A stretch of 64,000 nucleotides of DNA from Mycobacterium saskatchewanense. Lineage in GTDB: Bacteria; Actinomycetota; Actinomycetes; Mycobacteriales; Mycobacteriaceae. The notes beneath the pieces are model-generated. The model saw only the letters and a program-made list of their open reading frames with translations. It was not told where the DNA came from and did not search any database. Where the stretch lies: positions 4,216,001 to 4,280,000 of the forward strand of contig NZ_AP022573.1 in NCBI RefSeq assembly GCF_010729105.1. Reading direction: 5' to 3'. Within the stretch, counting starts at the first letter, position 1; every line of letters begins with the position of its first letter. The position numbers and the translations under genes are program-made. Shown piece after piece: positions 1 to 7,755 of the stretch.

Positions 1-1301
1 CCGCGCAACGCCCCGCCGGTGCCCGCCAACTCATAAACCTCACTGGTATCGGTGGCCTCAGCGATGTCACGCCTGGCCTGCTGGATGCGGCTGGTGATCG
101 GGTCGCGGGCCGCGATCCACTCCCGCGCGCTGATCGCGCCGTCGGCATACAAACCGGCCAGCTCATCGAGGCGCGTTTGATCGGCCTCCACGGCCGCCGC
201 CAACGCAGCCACATCATGATTAGGGCTGGCTTTGCCGGCCAACACCTTCGCCAGATCCCGAGAATCCAGGCGGGTCAACACCGCATCAGTCAACAAAGCC
301 TCAACCGGTTCGGCGACCACCGTCAGCCGACCACAGCCGCCATGATCGGGTCCTTTCAGACAAACATAGCGGCGCACCCGATGATCGGGATTACTGTGCC
401 GGGCTTGCGAATACAGCCGATTACCGCAACGCCCACACCGCAGCATCCCTGACAACACATATGTGCGCGCCCGCGTCTTGGTCACCGACCGCGCCGCGAT
501 ACGCGCCAAGATCCGGTCCCGCTCCGCCGGCGTAATGATCGCCGGCCATTTCGCAGGCCCGATCACCTCACCACGATGCTCCCGCAGCCCGGCGATACGG
601 CCCGAGCACAGGATCTGGCGCACCGCCGAGGTCTGCCACGACTTGGCCACCGCCGGGGAAACGCCGGAGTCGTTGAGCCACACCGTCAACGACAACAACG
701 ACTGGCCCGCCAAGTAGCGGTCCACCATCTCACGCACCACCGCCGCCTCCGACGTCCGCAGCGTGATCTTGTCGTCCTCGTAGCCGAACGGGCGCACCGA
801 GCCGTGCGGTAGTCCCTGTTCGGCGTTCTGCAACATCTTGCGGCGAATACGTGCGGACTTGCGCCCGGACTCCTTGGCGGCGAACGCGGCGAAAATCCGG
901 GCCATGAACAACCCGTCATCGTTACCCAGGTCAATATCGGCGGTCACGGTAGCCACGTCTCGCACACCCACCGACTCACACAAAGCGACAAACTCTTCCA
1001 ACTCCACCGGTCGGCGATGCAACCGGTCCAAGTTGTAGACGATCACCGCATCCCGCGCCCCTGATGCCAGATCGGCCAGCATCCGCGCATACTGCCGACG
1101 CGGCTTGCCCGAGAACGCCGACACATCGTTATCGACATACTCATCGCCAACCGGCCAACCGCGGTCAGCAGACAGCTTGCGGCAATCCTCCAACTGCCGC
1201 GCCACCCCCAACCCGGTGCCCTCCACATCAGCCGAGATACGCGCGTAAATCGCCGCCGACCGCACCCCAGCCCGCTGACCAGCGGATTTCATCTTCGCCA
1301 T
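1..1301 (-). CDS. Large serine recombinase (phage-type integrase), C-terminus beyond window
   Basis: From an ATG at 1301 the leftward frame stays open to the window edge, about 433 codons. The N-terminal resolvase domain (about residues 16-160) has the nucleophile Ser23 in the motif YARIS, followed by GVARQLEDC and DRLHRRPVELE, the usual blocks of this family. A recombinase domain follows, then a zinc ribbon starting with the Cys289/Cys292 pair (CGRCG) and a later YVC...GCG pair, and a helical stretch rich in Ala and Glu. Large serine recombinases integrate and excise phage or ICE DNA between attP and attB. As I recall it, this layout matches Rv1586c, the phiRv1 integrase, next to a cut 13E12 gene (Rv1587c). 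The rest of the element lies to the left, outside the window. Family is certain; phage versus other integrative element is open. Confidence 0.93.
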   Translation of the reverse strand, partial: MAKMKSAGQRAGVRSAAIYARISADVEGTGLGVARQLEDCRKLSADRGWPVGDEYVDNDVSAFSGKPRRQYARMLADLASGARDAVIVYNLDRLHRRPVELEEFVALCESVGVRDVATVTADIDLGNDDGLFMARIFAAFAAKESGRKSARIRRKMLQNAEQGLPHGSVRPFGYEDDKITLRTSEAAVVREMVDRYLAGQSLLSLTVWLNDSGVSPAVAKSWQTSAVRQILCSGRIAGLREHRGEVIGPAKWPAIITPAERDRILARIAARSVTKTRARTYVLSGMLRCGRCGNRLYSQARHSNPDHRVRRYVCLKGPDHGGCGRLTVVAEPVEALLTDAVLTRLDSRDLAKVLAGKASPNHDVAALAAAVEADQTRLDELAGLYADGAISAREWIAARDPITSRIQQARRDIAEATDTSEVYELAGTGGALR

Positions 1302-1307
1302 GGGGGT

Positions 1308-1313
1308 ATATTA
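1308..1313 (-). promoter_or_regulatory. Candidate -10 box of the integrase gene (leaderless)
   Basis: On the minus strand TAATAT lies 7 nt before the integrase ATG, separated by ACCCCC, and there is no Shine-Dalgarno sequence. This spacing fits a -10 hexamer with transcription starting at the A of the ATG, a leaderless mRNA of the kind common in mycobacteria. The matching -35 region (about 1331-1336) would fall in or next to the 13E12 sequence, so the promoter may be assembled by integration. No transcript data. Confidence 0.4.
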
Positions 1314-2447
1314 GCAGCATCTAACCTTCGACGCGTGCGTGGCGCCACCGTCGGCCCACGGGATCGTATGGTCCAGGTCGCAGTGGGCCGCCGGGCGGTC
1401 ACAGCCCGGCGCCCGGCAGGTCAGGTCCCGGCACCGCACGAAATCGGCCAGGGCCGTCGACGGCACGTAGCCCGTCTCGGGTGGGGCGCCGGCGGGGTGA
1501 GCCAGCGGCACCAGCGTGGCCGACCGGGCAAGCTCCCGGAGCAGTTCGGGGGCGATCAGCGTGTCGACACCCCCCTCGGAGGCGGGGGCGTCGCCGCCAT
1601 CGAGGGTGGTCTGCTCGGCGATCACATGAATCACCACCGGCGCGGCGGGCCGGCGCGCGCCGGCCGCACAGTCATCGCGCCCGCAGCGACACCCCAACCG
1701 ATCCGCCCCGGCGGCCAACACCCCCAACGCATCCGCGCGCCGCTGAGCGTGGCTGCGTGGGTCCCGCTCGCAGACCGTGGCCGCCACCGCGTCCAGCCGG
1801 CTGTCCAGCGCGTGGGCGTCCGGGCTGACCAGGCTGCCGTGAATCTCAGACATCCCGCCTTCCAGGTCGCAGATCGACACCTCCCGCTCGTTCCGCGACT
1901 CGTGGCGGCGGCGCACCGCATCCGCGTCGGCCTTGCCCACGATCCTGTCGACCTGCCCAGCCAGCCGGCCCCGCGTCATCGACGGCCACCGCGGCACGGC
2001 TACCGCCAGCTGCCCATCCACCACCGCCAGCAACTGCGCATCGGTGATCAGACCGGTGCGGTACACCAGCATCTGAAACGTCCGATAGTCGATGTCGCCG
2101 GTCCGAAACACCGCCGCCACCTGCGGCAGCCGCTCACGCATCGCCAGCGCCTGATGCAGGTAACTACCCGCCATGGCCAGGCTGATCCGAAACGCCGCAG
2201 CGACCTCCCCACCCACCGCGGCCCACGTATCGACCGCCCAATCGGCCTCCTCACCCCGCTCGGCGCGGCGCATCTCGAAGAGCTCCCCGATCGCATCCAA
2301 CCGATCCGCCGCCGCCCGCGCCTCATCCCGCCACGAGGCGCGCATCCGCTCCACCAGCGCCCGCGCGCGACCGTGCTGTGGGGGCTCCCAATACTCGTGA
2401 AGCCGCTTATCGAACATGCATTCGATAATTGCAGACCCCACCGACAA
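1311..2447 (-). pseudogene. 13E12-repeat / DUF222-HNH protein, truncated at 3' end by integration
   Basis: The 378-codon frame encodes a DUF222 domain (about residues 20-270) and the beginning of a C-terminal HNH nuclease motif (CRAPGCDRPAAHCDLDHTIP). It ends after THAS with a foreign tail, VRCC, so the last HNH half with its LC..HH residues is missing. This is the form expected when an element inserts in the conserved HNH part, and the serine recombinase starts directly downstream. The start is uncertain; an internal ATG at 2417 (MFDKRLHEYW) is equally plausible. 13E12 proteins are repeated in mycobacterial genomes and their function is not established. The remaining 3' fragment should sit at the far end of the element. 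Confidence 0.85.
1316..1332. other. Predicted attachment-site junction (attL/attR) of the integrated element
   Basis: The 13E12-type reading frame matches its family up to DGGATHAS and then turns into four unrelated residues and a TAA. Family members normally continue with the second half of the HNH motif (N...LC..HH). The switch occurs near 1316-1332, within 30 bp of the recombinase start codon. That is where phiRv1-type recombinases insert, inside 13E12 repeats. The exact crossover core cannot be set without the other end of the element or an empty site. Confidence 0.6.
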
Positions 2448-2453
2448 GCCCGC

Positions 2454-3908
2454 CTACGGAACGCGGGAGCGGTGCCGCTTGTCGTGCCCGGGCACCCCGT
2501 TGACCCCACCGACGGACTCCGCGTAGGTGCCGACGGCGAACGCCACCCCGGAACCCATGATCCCCAGCGCCTCCCGGCTGACGTTATCGACGGTGTCCCG
2601 GGGGCCCCGGTAATTGGGGTCGAAGGGTGCCCCTGCCTGACCGCCCCACAGGCGGGCCTGCACGGTGGTCTTCATCTGGGAGGCGCCGGCGGTCATGCCG
2701 CCCACCGGCACGCCCGCGACCATGAACGGGTGGTAGTCGGCCCTGGTGTCCAGCGGCATGTCGGCGGGCCGCTTGCCCGCGAGGTTCAGGAACCCGGCCA
2801 GGGTGCGCTCGATGCCGGCCGAGCCGTCGGGGACGTCCCCGAAAGACACCCCCGGGCTGGCCGGACCCGACTGATCACCGTCGTCGGTGAAGAAGCCCGC
2901 GTTCGTCGACCCCAGCGTGGTGAAGTTCAGGTACAGCGCGACGTCGTTGAGCTGAGCGTCGTCCATCCCGAAGACATAATCCATCGCCCCGGAACCCCAG
3001 AACGCGAACCGGACCGCGTCGTTCACCGGGGCCAGCGGGCCGAGCTGCAGCGCGGTCTCCAGCACCGCGGCGACCCCGGAACCGTTGTCGTTGATGCCCG
3101 GCCCCCCCGGCGGCCCCTCGAGGTGCGCACCGACCACGACCACCTCGTGCGGCGAGCCGGTTTTGGTCTGCGCCAGCACGTTTCGCGACGTGACCACGAC
3201 GTTGCGGGCGTCCAGCACGAGACGTATCGGTGCGGTGGCGCGTGCCAGCGCGCTCGCGGCGGAGCCACCGGCAACCGCGACCGGCACGGTCAGCTGCTTG
3301 AAGTAGCCGGGGTTGAACAGCGTGGGCGGCGCCCCCTGACCCGCGGGGGTGCTGAGCACGATCACGGCCGCGGCGCCCTTGGCCACCGCGCTGTTCTGCT
3401 TGTCCACCACCGAGCAGCGGGCGTCGTCGACGACGGCGATCGCCCCCTTCGGCAAGCCCGGGTAGTCGGCGGCCGAGCAGCCGGACGGCTGCGTGGGCCG
3501 GACGGGCTGACCGGTCAGGCCGCCGGGAGGGGTCTGCACCAGCAGGGATGCCTGGTCAACTTGATAGCCGAGGCCGCCGACCGTCACCGCCGGTTTCCCG
3601 GGGGATTCGGCATACAGCCGGTCGAACTGCGGTGTGGCCACGTCGAATCCCCTGTCGCGCAGCGTCTTCGCGACGTATTCGACGCTGGCGTCGTAGCCGG
3701 GGGTGCCCTCGGCCCGGTTCCCCTTGTTCGCGTTGGCGATGTCCTGCAGCGCCCGCAGGTGCGCGAGGATGCGGTCCGCGGTCACCTTTCCGGCCAGCCC
3801 GCGGCCCAGGTCCGGCGCAGCGGCCGGCCCCGCCACACGTGAGCCCGACGAGCACCCCGACAGCAACCCGGCCAGCAGGAGCACCGTCGCGCCCAGCCGG
3901 CGGATCAT
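2454..3908 (-). CDS. LpqL-like lipoprotein, probable inactive M28 peptidase paralogue
   Basis: 484 aa; signal peptide with lipobox LLSGC (lipidated Cys19), a PA-type insert and an M28 peptidase fold, closely related to the preceding LpqL. It keeps the first metal-ligand regions (GAHLE and GINDNGSG) but replaces the Glu-Glu pair of WGAEELG with WGSGAMD, the Asp of NFD with Thr, and the His of YHQKTDT with Arg (YRGPRDT). Four of the six residues that bind the two zincs or act as general base in active M28 enzymes are thus gone. I infer a non-catalytic surface protein, perhaps binding peptide or the neighbour. Its ATG overlaps the lpqL stop by 4 bp (3905-3908), so the two are translationally coupled. 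Start chosen for the signal peptide. Confidence 0.88.
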   Translation of the reverse strand: MIRRLGATVLLLAGLLSGCSSGSRVAGPAAAPDLGRGLAGKVTADRILAHLRALQDIANANKGNRAEGTPGYDASVEYVAKTLRDRGFDVATPQFDRLYAESPGKPAVTVGGLGYQVDQASLLVQTPPGGLTGQPVRPTQPSGCSAADYPGLPKGAIAVVDDARCSVVDKQNSAVAKGAAAVIVLSTPAGQGAPPTLFNPGYFKQLTVPVAVAGGSAASALARATAPIRLVLDARNVVVTSRNVLAQTKTGSPHEVVVVGAHLEGPPGGPGINDNGSGVAAVLETALQLGPLAPVNDAVRFAFWGSGAMDYVFGMDDAQLNDVALYLNFTTLGSTNAGFFTDDGDQSGPASPGVSFGDVPDGSAGIERTLAGFLNLAGKRPADMPLDTRADYHPFMVAGVPVGGMTAGASQMKTTVQARLWGGQAGAPFDPNYRGPRDTVDNVSREALGIMGSGVAFAVGTYAESVGGVNGVPGHDKRHRSRVP

Positions 3909-5404
3909 GACTTCGCGAGCACGTGTCGCGTGCGGTCCTCCATGACCGGTACCCCGTTGTGCCCGCCCAGGTCCTGCGCATACAGGCCGATGGCATAGGC
4001 GACGCCGCCGCCATTGATGCCCAGGGCGGTCCGGTCGATGTGGTCGAGCGTGTCGGTCTTCTGGTGGTAGTTGGGGTCGAACGGCTGGTCGGGGGTGCCG
4101 CCCCAGAGCTTGGCCTGGTCGGCGGACATCTTGACCTCGGCCCCGGAGAACAGCCCACCGGCCGGGACCCCGGCGAGGGTGAAACCGTCGTAGTCGGAAC
4201 GGCCGTCGAACGACGTGTCCTGCGCGGCCTTTCCGGCGGACTTCAGGTAGGCGACCAGCGTGCGCTCGATGCCGGCCGAGCCTTCGGGGACGACGGGCCG
4301 GCCGCGCGCGTCCATGGGCAGCGACTGGTCCCCGTCGTAGGTGAAGTAACCGGGGTTCGGCGACGCCAGCATGTCGAAATTCAGATACAGCGCAATGTCT
4401 TTGAGCCCGTTGAGATCCAACGACTCCACGTAGTTCCGCGACCCGATCAGCCCGAGCTCTTCGGCGCCCCAGAAGCCGAACCGCACCGCGTTGTGCACGG
4501 ACGGCGAGCTGCCGAGCTGGATCGCGGTCTGCAGGATCGCGGCCACGCCGGACCCGTCGTCGTTGATGCCCGGCCCCTCCGGCACGCTGTCGAGGTGGGC
4601 GCCGGCCATCACCACGTCGTGGGACGAGCCCGTCTTGGTCTGCGCGATCACGTTGCGGGCCTTGAAGTTCTGCACGCTCGCGGTCAGCTTGATGGTGACC
4701 GGCCCGGGCTGCGCGCGCAGCTGCACCCCGATGGATCTGGTGACGCTCACCACCGGAATCTTGACTTCGGTGTCCGGCCCGAGGGTGCCGCCCATCTGCT
4801 GCTCGTCGACGTTGTCGGCGACGATCATCGCGACGGCGCCGCGCTTGGCCGCGACGTCTTCCTTCTGGGAGAACGGGCAATTGCCGCGGTCGACCAGCAC
4901 CACGGAACCCTGCGCCGGCAGCCTGTCGTAGTCGGACGCTTCACACCCGGGGCTGTCGTCCGCGGGCGCGGCCACCAGCGGGCCGCTCACCCCGTCCGGC
5001 GGGGTGCCGAGGCTGAAGTCCAGCGCACGCGCCTCGACGGGCCGGCCGCCGACGGTCACCACCGGCTTGTCACCGTGGAAGACGCGCGCGGAGAACTCCG
5101 GCGTCTGCACGTCAAAACCGCTGTGGCGCAATGTATCCACCACGTAATCGACGCTGGCTTCGTAGCCGGGGGTGCCCACCGCACGGGTGCCGTTGTTGGC
5201 GTTGGCGATGTCCTGCAACTTGGACAGGTGCACCATCATCGCGTCGGCGGTGACCTTGCTGTGCAAAGTGTCGGCGAACTCGGCCGCCGCGGGGTTGGGC
5301 GTTCCGGGCGTGGGGTCGGCCGACTTGTGGAAACAACCGGCCGCGATCCCGGTCAGGGCGACCGTGACGAGCACCGCCGGGACCGTCGACGATTTGTTCA
5401 GCAT
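3905..5404 (-). CDS. lpqL: Lipoprotein aminopeptidase LpqL (M28 family)
   Basis: 499 aa, the length of M. tuberculosis LpqL as I remember it. The start at 5404 gives a signal peptide ending in the lipobox IAAGC (Cys24). A protease-associated domain occupies roughly residues 130-240 and an M28 catalytic domain the rest. The zinc ligands and base are visible: His270 (GAHLD), Asp282 (GINDDGSG), Glu315/Glu316 (WGAEELG), Asp344 (NFD) and His447 (YHQKTDT). The protein should be anchored on the outer face of the membrane and remove N-terminal residues from peptides. It is followed with a 4-bp overlap by a degenerate paralogue. In H37Rv lpqL lies next to thiG; here two small membrane proteins and a secreted pair lie between. 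Confidence 0.93.
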   Translation of the reverse strand: MLNKSSTVPAVLVTVALTGIAAGCFHKSADPTPGTPNPAAAEFADTLHSKVTADAMMVHLSKLQDIANANNGTRAVGTPGYEASVDYVVDTLRHSGFDVQTPEFSARVFHGDKPVVTVGGRPVEARALDFSLGTPPDGVSGPLVAAPADDSPGCEASDYDRLPAQGSVVLVDRGNCPFSQKEDVAAKRGAVAMIVADNVDEQQMGGTLGPDTEVKIPVVSVTRSIGVQLRAQPGPVTIKLTASVQNFKARNVIAQTKTGSSHDVVMAGAHLDSVPEGPGINDDGSGVAAILQTAIQLGSSPSVHNAVRFGFWGAEELGLIGSRNYVESLDLNGLKDIALYLNFDMLASPNPGYFTYDGDQSLPMDARGRPVVPEGSAGIERTLVAYLKSAGKAAQDTSFDGRSDYDGFTLAGVPAGGLFSGAEVKMSADQAKLWGGTPDQPFDPNYHQKTDTLDHIDRTALGINGGGVAYAIGLYAQDLGGHNGVPVMEDRTRHVLAKS

Positions 5405-5452
5405 TAAGCCCCAGGTTAGACCGCGGTGCACCGGTCGCGCCGATCGACACGT

Positions 5453-5878
5453 TCAGACATGCAGCGCGCTGAACGGGGCGAAGGGGAGGTTTCGCACAAC
5501 GAACCAGATCACCACGAGGCCCAGCGCCACGGCGGCGGACCAGCGCTGGTGCTGCCAGCCGCGAATCCGCCTGCCCGTGGCCCGGCCGTAGGTCCACGCC
5601 AGGTACGCCCAGACCAACAGCACCAGCGCCGCGAGGCCGAGCGCGTTGAACCTGGCGGCCGCCAGCAGATTGCCGTGCATGAGCGAATACAGCATGCGCA
5701 TGCTGCCGCAGCCGGGGCAGTCGATACCGAGCAGCGCCTTGGTGGGGCAGACCGGCAGCGGGCCGTTCGGGGTGGTCGGGTCACCCACCCAAACGGCCGC
5801 GCAGACCAGCGTCGTCGACGCGGCCACCGCCAGGGGCGCAGCCAAACTCAGCGGCGCGAAGCCCTGTCGGGTGACCAT
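5453..5878 (-). CDS. DUF2752 membrane protein
   Basis: 141 aa with three to four hydrophobic segments. The hallmark motif of DUF2752, CPGCGSMR, follows a conserved CPTKALLG(I)D segment, and the family's function is unknown. The start at 5878 (MVTRQGF) is preferred because the upstream alternative at 5908 would run into the CD225 gene, which ends at 5892. The two genes are 13 bp apart on the same strand. The CxxC may bind a metal or form a disulfide, but nothing here decides that. Confidence 0.8.
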   Translation of the reverse strand: MVTRQGFAPLSLAAPLAVAASTTLVCAAVWVGDPTTPNGPLPVCPTKALLGIDCPGCGSMRMLYSLMHGNLLAAARFNALGLAALVLLVWAYLAWTYGRATGRRIRGWQHQRWSAAVALGLVVIWFVVRNLPFAPFSALHV

Positions 5879-5891
5879 CACGACGCCGACC

Positions 5892-6224
5892 TTAGAACAT
5901 CGCGGCAAGCATCGCCGCGTTCGTGTTGTCTCCGTTGTAGGCGCCGGTCGCCGCCAGGATCACGTTGATGACGATCACGATCAGGCCGACGATGACCGAC
6001 CACATGACCCACTTCTTGGCGCTGTCGGCCGACGCCTGCGCCTCGGCGTAACGCCCCTGCGCCCAGAGCCCGTTGACCTGGCTGGACTTGACGATTGCCA
6101 CGATCCCGAAGGGAAGACAGCAGAAAATGGTCACCAGAATGGACCACACCAGGTAGTTATTCGGCGCCTGCCCGGCCGGCTGCTGCGGCGGATATCCCGG
6201 GGGCGGAGGGGGCGGCTGTGTCAT
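5892..6224 (-). CDS. CD225/dispanin-family small membrane protein
   Basis: 110 aa. The N-terminus is a Pro-rich cytoplasmic tail (MTQPPPPPPGYPPQQ), followed by a first membrane segment ending CCLPFGIVAIVKS, a short linker with ALA-type helices (WAQGRYAEAQASADSAKKW) and a second membrane segment. This is the CD225 (interferon-induced transmembrane-like) architecture, frequent in Actinobacteria and without a known role. It is the first gene of a run with DUF2752 and possibly lpqL. The 288 bp upstream, shared divergently with the secreted-protein gene at 6513, contain relatively AT-rich DNA that probably holds both promoters. Confidence 0.85.
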   Translation of the reverse strand: MTQPPPPPPGYPPQQPAGQAPNNYLVWSILVTIFCCLPFGIVAIVKSSQVNGLWAQGRYAEAQASADSAKKWVMWSVIVGLIVIVINVILAATGAYNGDNTNAAMLAAMF

Positions 6225-6512
6225 GGATTCTCCAGATCACGAGAAGTTAGCTGGCGTGAAACGTGCTAACCATACCCGAGCAGCGTCGCGCCGTCATCAC
6301 GAAACAAAAAGTCCGATCCCCGCCGAGGGCTAATCACCACCGCGCGACGTGGGAACAATCAGCCCCGCATCCGGAAATGCTTGTCCGGCATGGATATTAT
6401 CCGCGACCGACAAATTCGTACCCAGACAGACAATATCCGGCGGAATGTGTTTGCACGGCAACCTGGTACCCCTACGATCGGTATGCAGCAACCACCGCCA
6501 AGGAGTCAAGGG

Positions 6513-7028
6513 ATGCCTCATCGCACCACCGCACGGCTGGCGGCGGTGGCCGCCGCGCTCGCGGGCACGCTCACCGTGGCACCGGCGAGCGCAGACCCGC
6601 CCGACACCGGAAATCCGTCGGACGTCAACGCGCTGGCCTCCTCGCTGTCCAAGGGTTACGACCTCAAGAACTGCACCGCACAAAACATCACGGGCGGTGA
6701 GCTCGCCTCGCTCCAATGCGGACAAAGTCCCGACCCCGCCGGCCCGGCGCAGGCGCGGTACCTCTTGTTCGGCAACGGCACCGACCTGGCCAGCTCGTTC
6801 ACCAAGAGCATCAAGGAGGATGTCCTCACCGGCTGCGGTAACGCCGCCACCTCGCCCACCACGTGGCACCAGGGCTCCAGCGCCGTCGCCGGGCAGGTGG
6901 CGTGCGGGACTTATCAGAATGCCGCAGAGATCATCTGGACCACGGACGCGAAGAACGTGTTGAGTTATATCCGCGGCTCCAACGGCGATGCCGCGGCGCT
7001 CTACGAGTGGTGGAAGTCCAACGGTTGA
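6513..7028 (+). CDS. Secreted mycobacterial protein, first of a tandem pair
   Basis: 171 aa. The start at 6513 has AGGAG 7 nt upstream and gives a classical Sec signal peptide ending near PASADPP. The mature part has four conserved Cys (KNC, LQCG, TGCG, VACG) and the block SPTTWHQGSS...GQVACGTY...IWTTDAKNVL, ending with LYEWWKSNG. The protein at 7228 has the same plan with the same Cys spacing. I do not recognise a named family or function; the layout suggests a small disulfide-bonded exported protein. A hairpin with 7-bp arms follows the stop. Confidence 0.85.
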   Translation: MPHRTTARLAAVAAALAGTLTVAPASADPPDTGNPSDVNALASSLSKGYDLKNCTAQNITGGELASLQCGQSPDPAGPAQARYLLFGNGTDLASSFTKSIKEDVLTGCGNAATSPTTWHQGSSAVAGQVACGTYQNAAEIIWTTDAKNVLSYIRGSNGDAAALYEWWKSNG

Positions 7029-7040
7029 ACGTTGGCGTTT

Positions 7041-7060
7041 CGCCATAACAATATGGCGTT
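7041..7060 (+). terminator. Stem-loop after the first secreted-protein gene
   Basis: CGCCATA (7041-7047) and TATGGCG (7052-7058) form a perfect 7-bp hairpin with a 4-nt loop, 12 nt after the stop codon of the upstream gene and followed by TT. There is no real U tract, which is normal for mycobacterial intrinsic terminators, so the call is tentative. Confidence 0.4.
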
Positions 7061-7227
7061 CAGGCAAAGTCGACCGATGACTTCGGCATCTCGAGCGTGA
7101 CGCAACCGCGTTTGCTCAGGTATTCATATTTCGTTTTGCTGAAACTACTGACTGCGGCCTAATGTCGAAATAGACTCACGCAGATCAGCGCGGCCGCACC
7201 CCGGTGCAACGACTTAAGGAGTTCAGC

Positions 7228-7752
7228 ATGTCCCCTCTGACCAAGGCGCTGCGGGCGGCCACAATCGCGGCGCTGCTGGGCGGTTTCGCCGTAGCCGGGA
7301 CGACCACGGCTGCCGCCGACCCCAACACCGGCAACCCGAACGACCTGAACACTCTGGCGGGCAACGTGTCAAAGGGCTACGGCCTCAACAACTGCAAACC
7401 CCAGACGCTGACGGAAACCGGTGAGCTGGCCGAGCTCCTGTGCGGTCAGAGCCCCGACTCGAACGGGCCGGCCGCCGGCCTCTACGCCCTCTTCGACAAC
7501 GGCACGAATCTGGCCGCGGCGTTCAGCTCCACCATCAAGGACGTGTCCATGGCGGCCTGCGGGGACGCGGGTCAGTCGCCGACGACATGGCACCAGGGCA
7601 GTTCCGCGAGCGCAGGCCAGGTGGCCTGCGGCACCTACAAGAACGCCGCGACCATCACCTGGACCACCGACGCCAAAAACGTGCTGGGCCACGTCAGCGC
7701 GAACAACAACGACGTCAACGGCCTGTACCAGTGGTGGCGCGCGAACGGCTGA
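7228..7752 (+). CDS. Secreted mycobacterial protein, second of a tandem pair
   Basis: 174 aa. AAGGAG lies 6 nt before the ATG at 7228; a signal peptide ends near TTAAADP. Like its upstream paralogue it contains GNPNDLNTLAGNVSKGYGLNNC, four Cys, SPTTWHQGSS, GQVACGTYKNAA, WTTDAKNVL and a terminal WWRANG. The pair clearly arose by duplication. The 199 bp between them hold a terminator-like hairpin and, by inference, a second promoter. Function unknown. Confidence 0.85.
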   Translation: MSPLTKALRAATIAALLGGFAVAGTTTAAADPNTGNPNDLNTLAGNVSKGYGLNNCKPQTLTETGELAELLCGQSPDSNGPAAGLYALFDNGTNLAAAFSSTIKDVSMAACGDAGQSPTTWHQGSSASAGQVACGTYKNAATITWTTDAKNVLGHVSANNNDVNGLYQWWRANG

Positions 7753-7755
7753 CGT

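Noticed and set aside
1335..3842. Very long open frame on the plus strand opposite the DUF222 and LpqL-like genes
   Set aside because: High GC content keeps antisense frames open; composition is Arg/His/Pro-rich without domains, and the opposite strand holds clear families. Similar cases at 34533-37274 and 55270-58677 were dropped for the same reason.
2454..3908. Second LpqL copy as an ordinary active aminopeptidase
   Set aside because: The Glu pair, the NFD Asp and the YH His needed for the dinuclear zinc site are all substituted.
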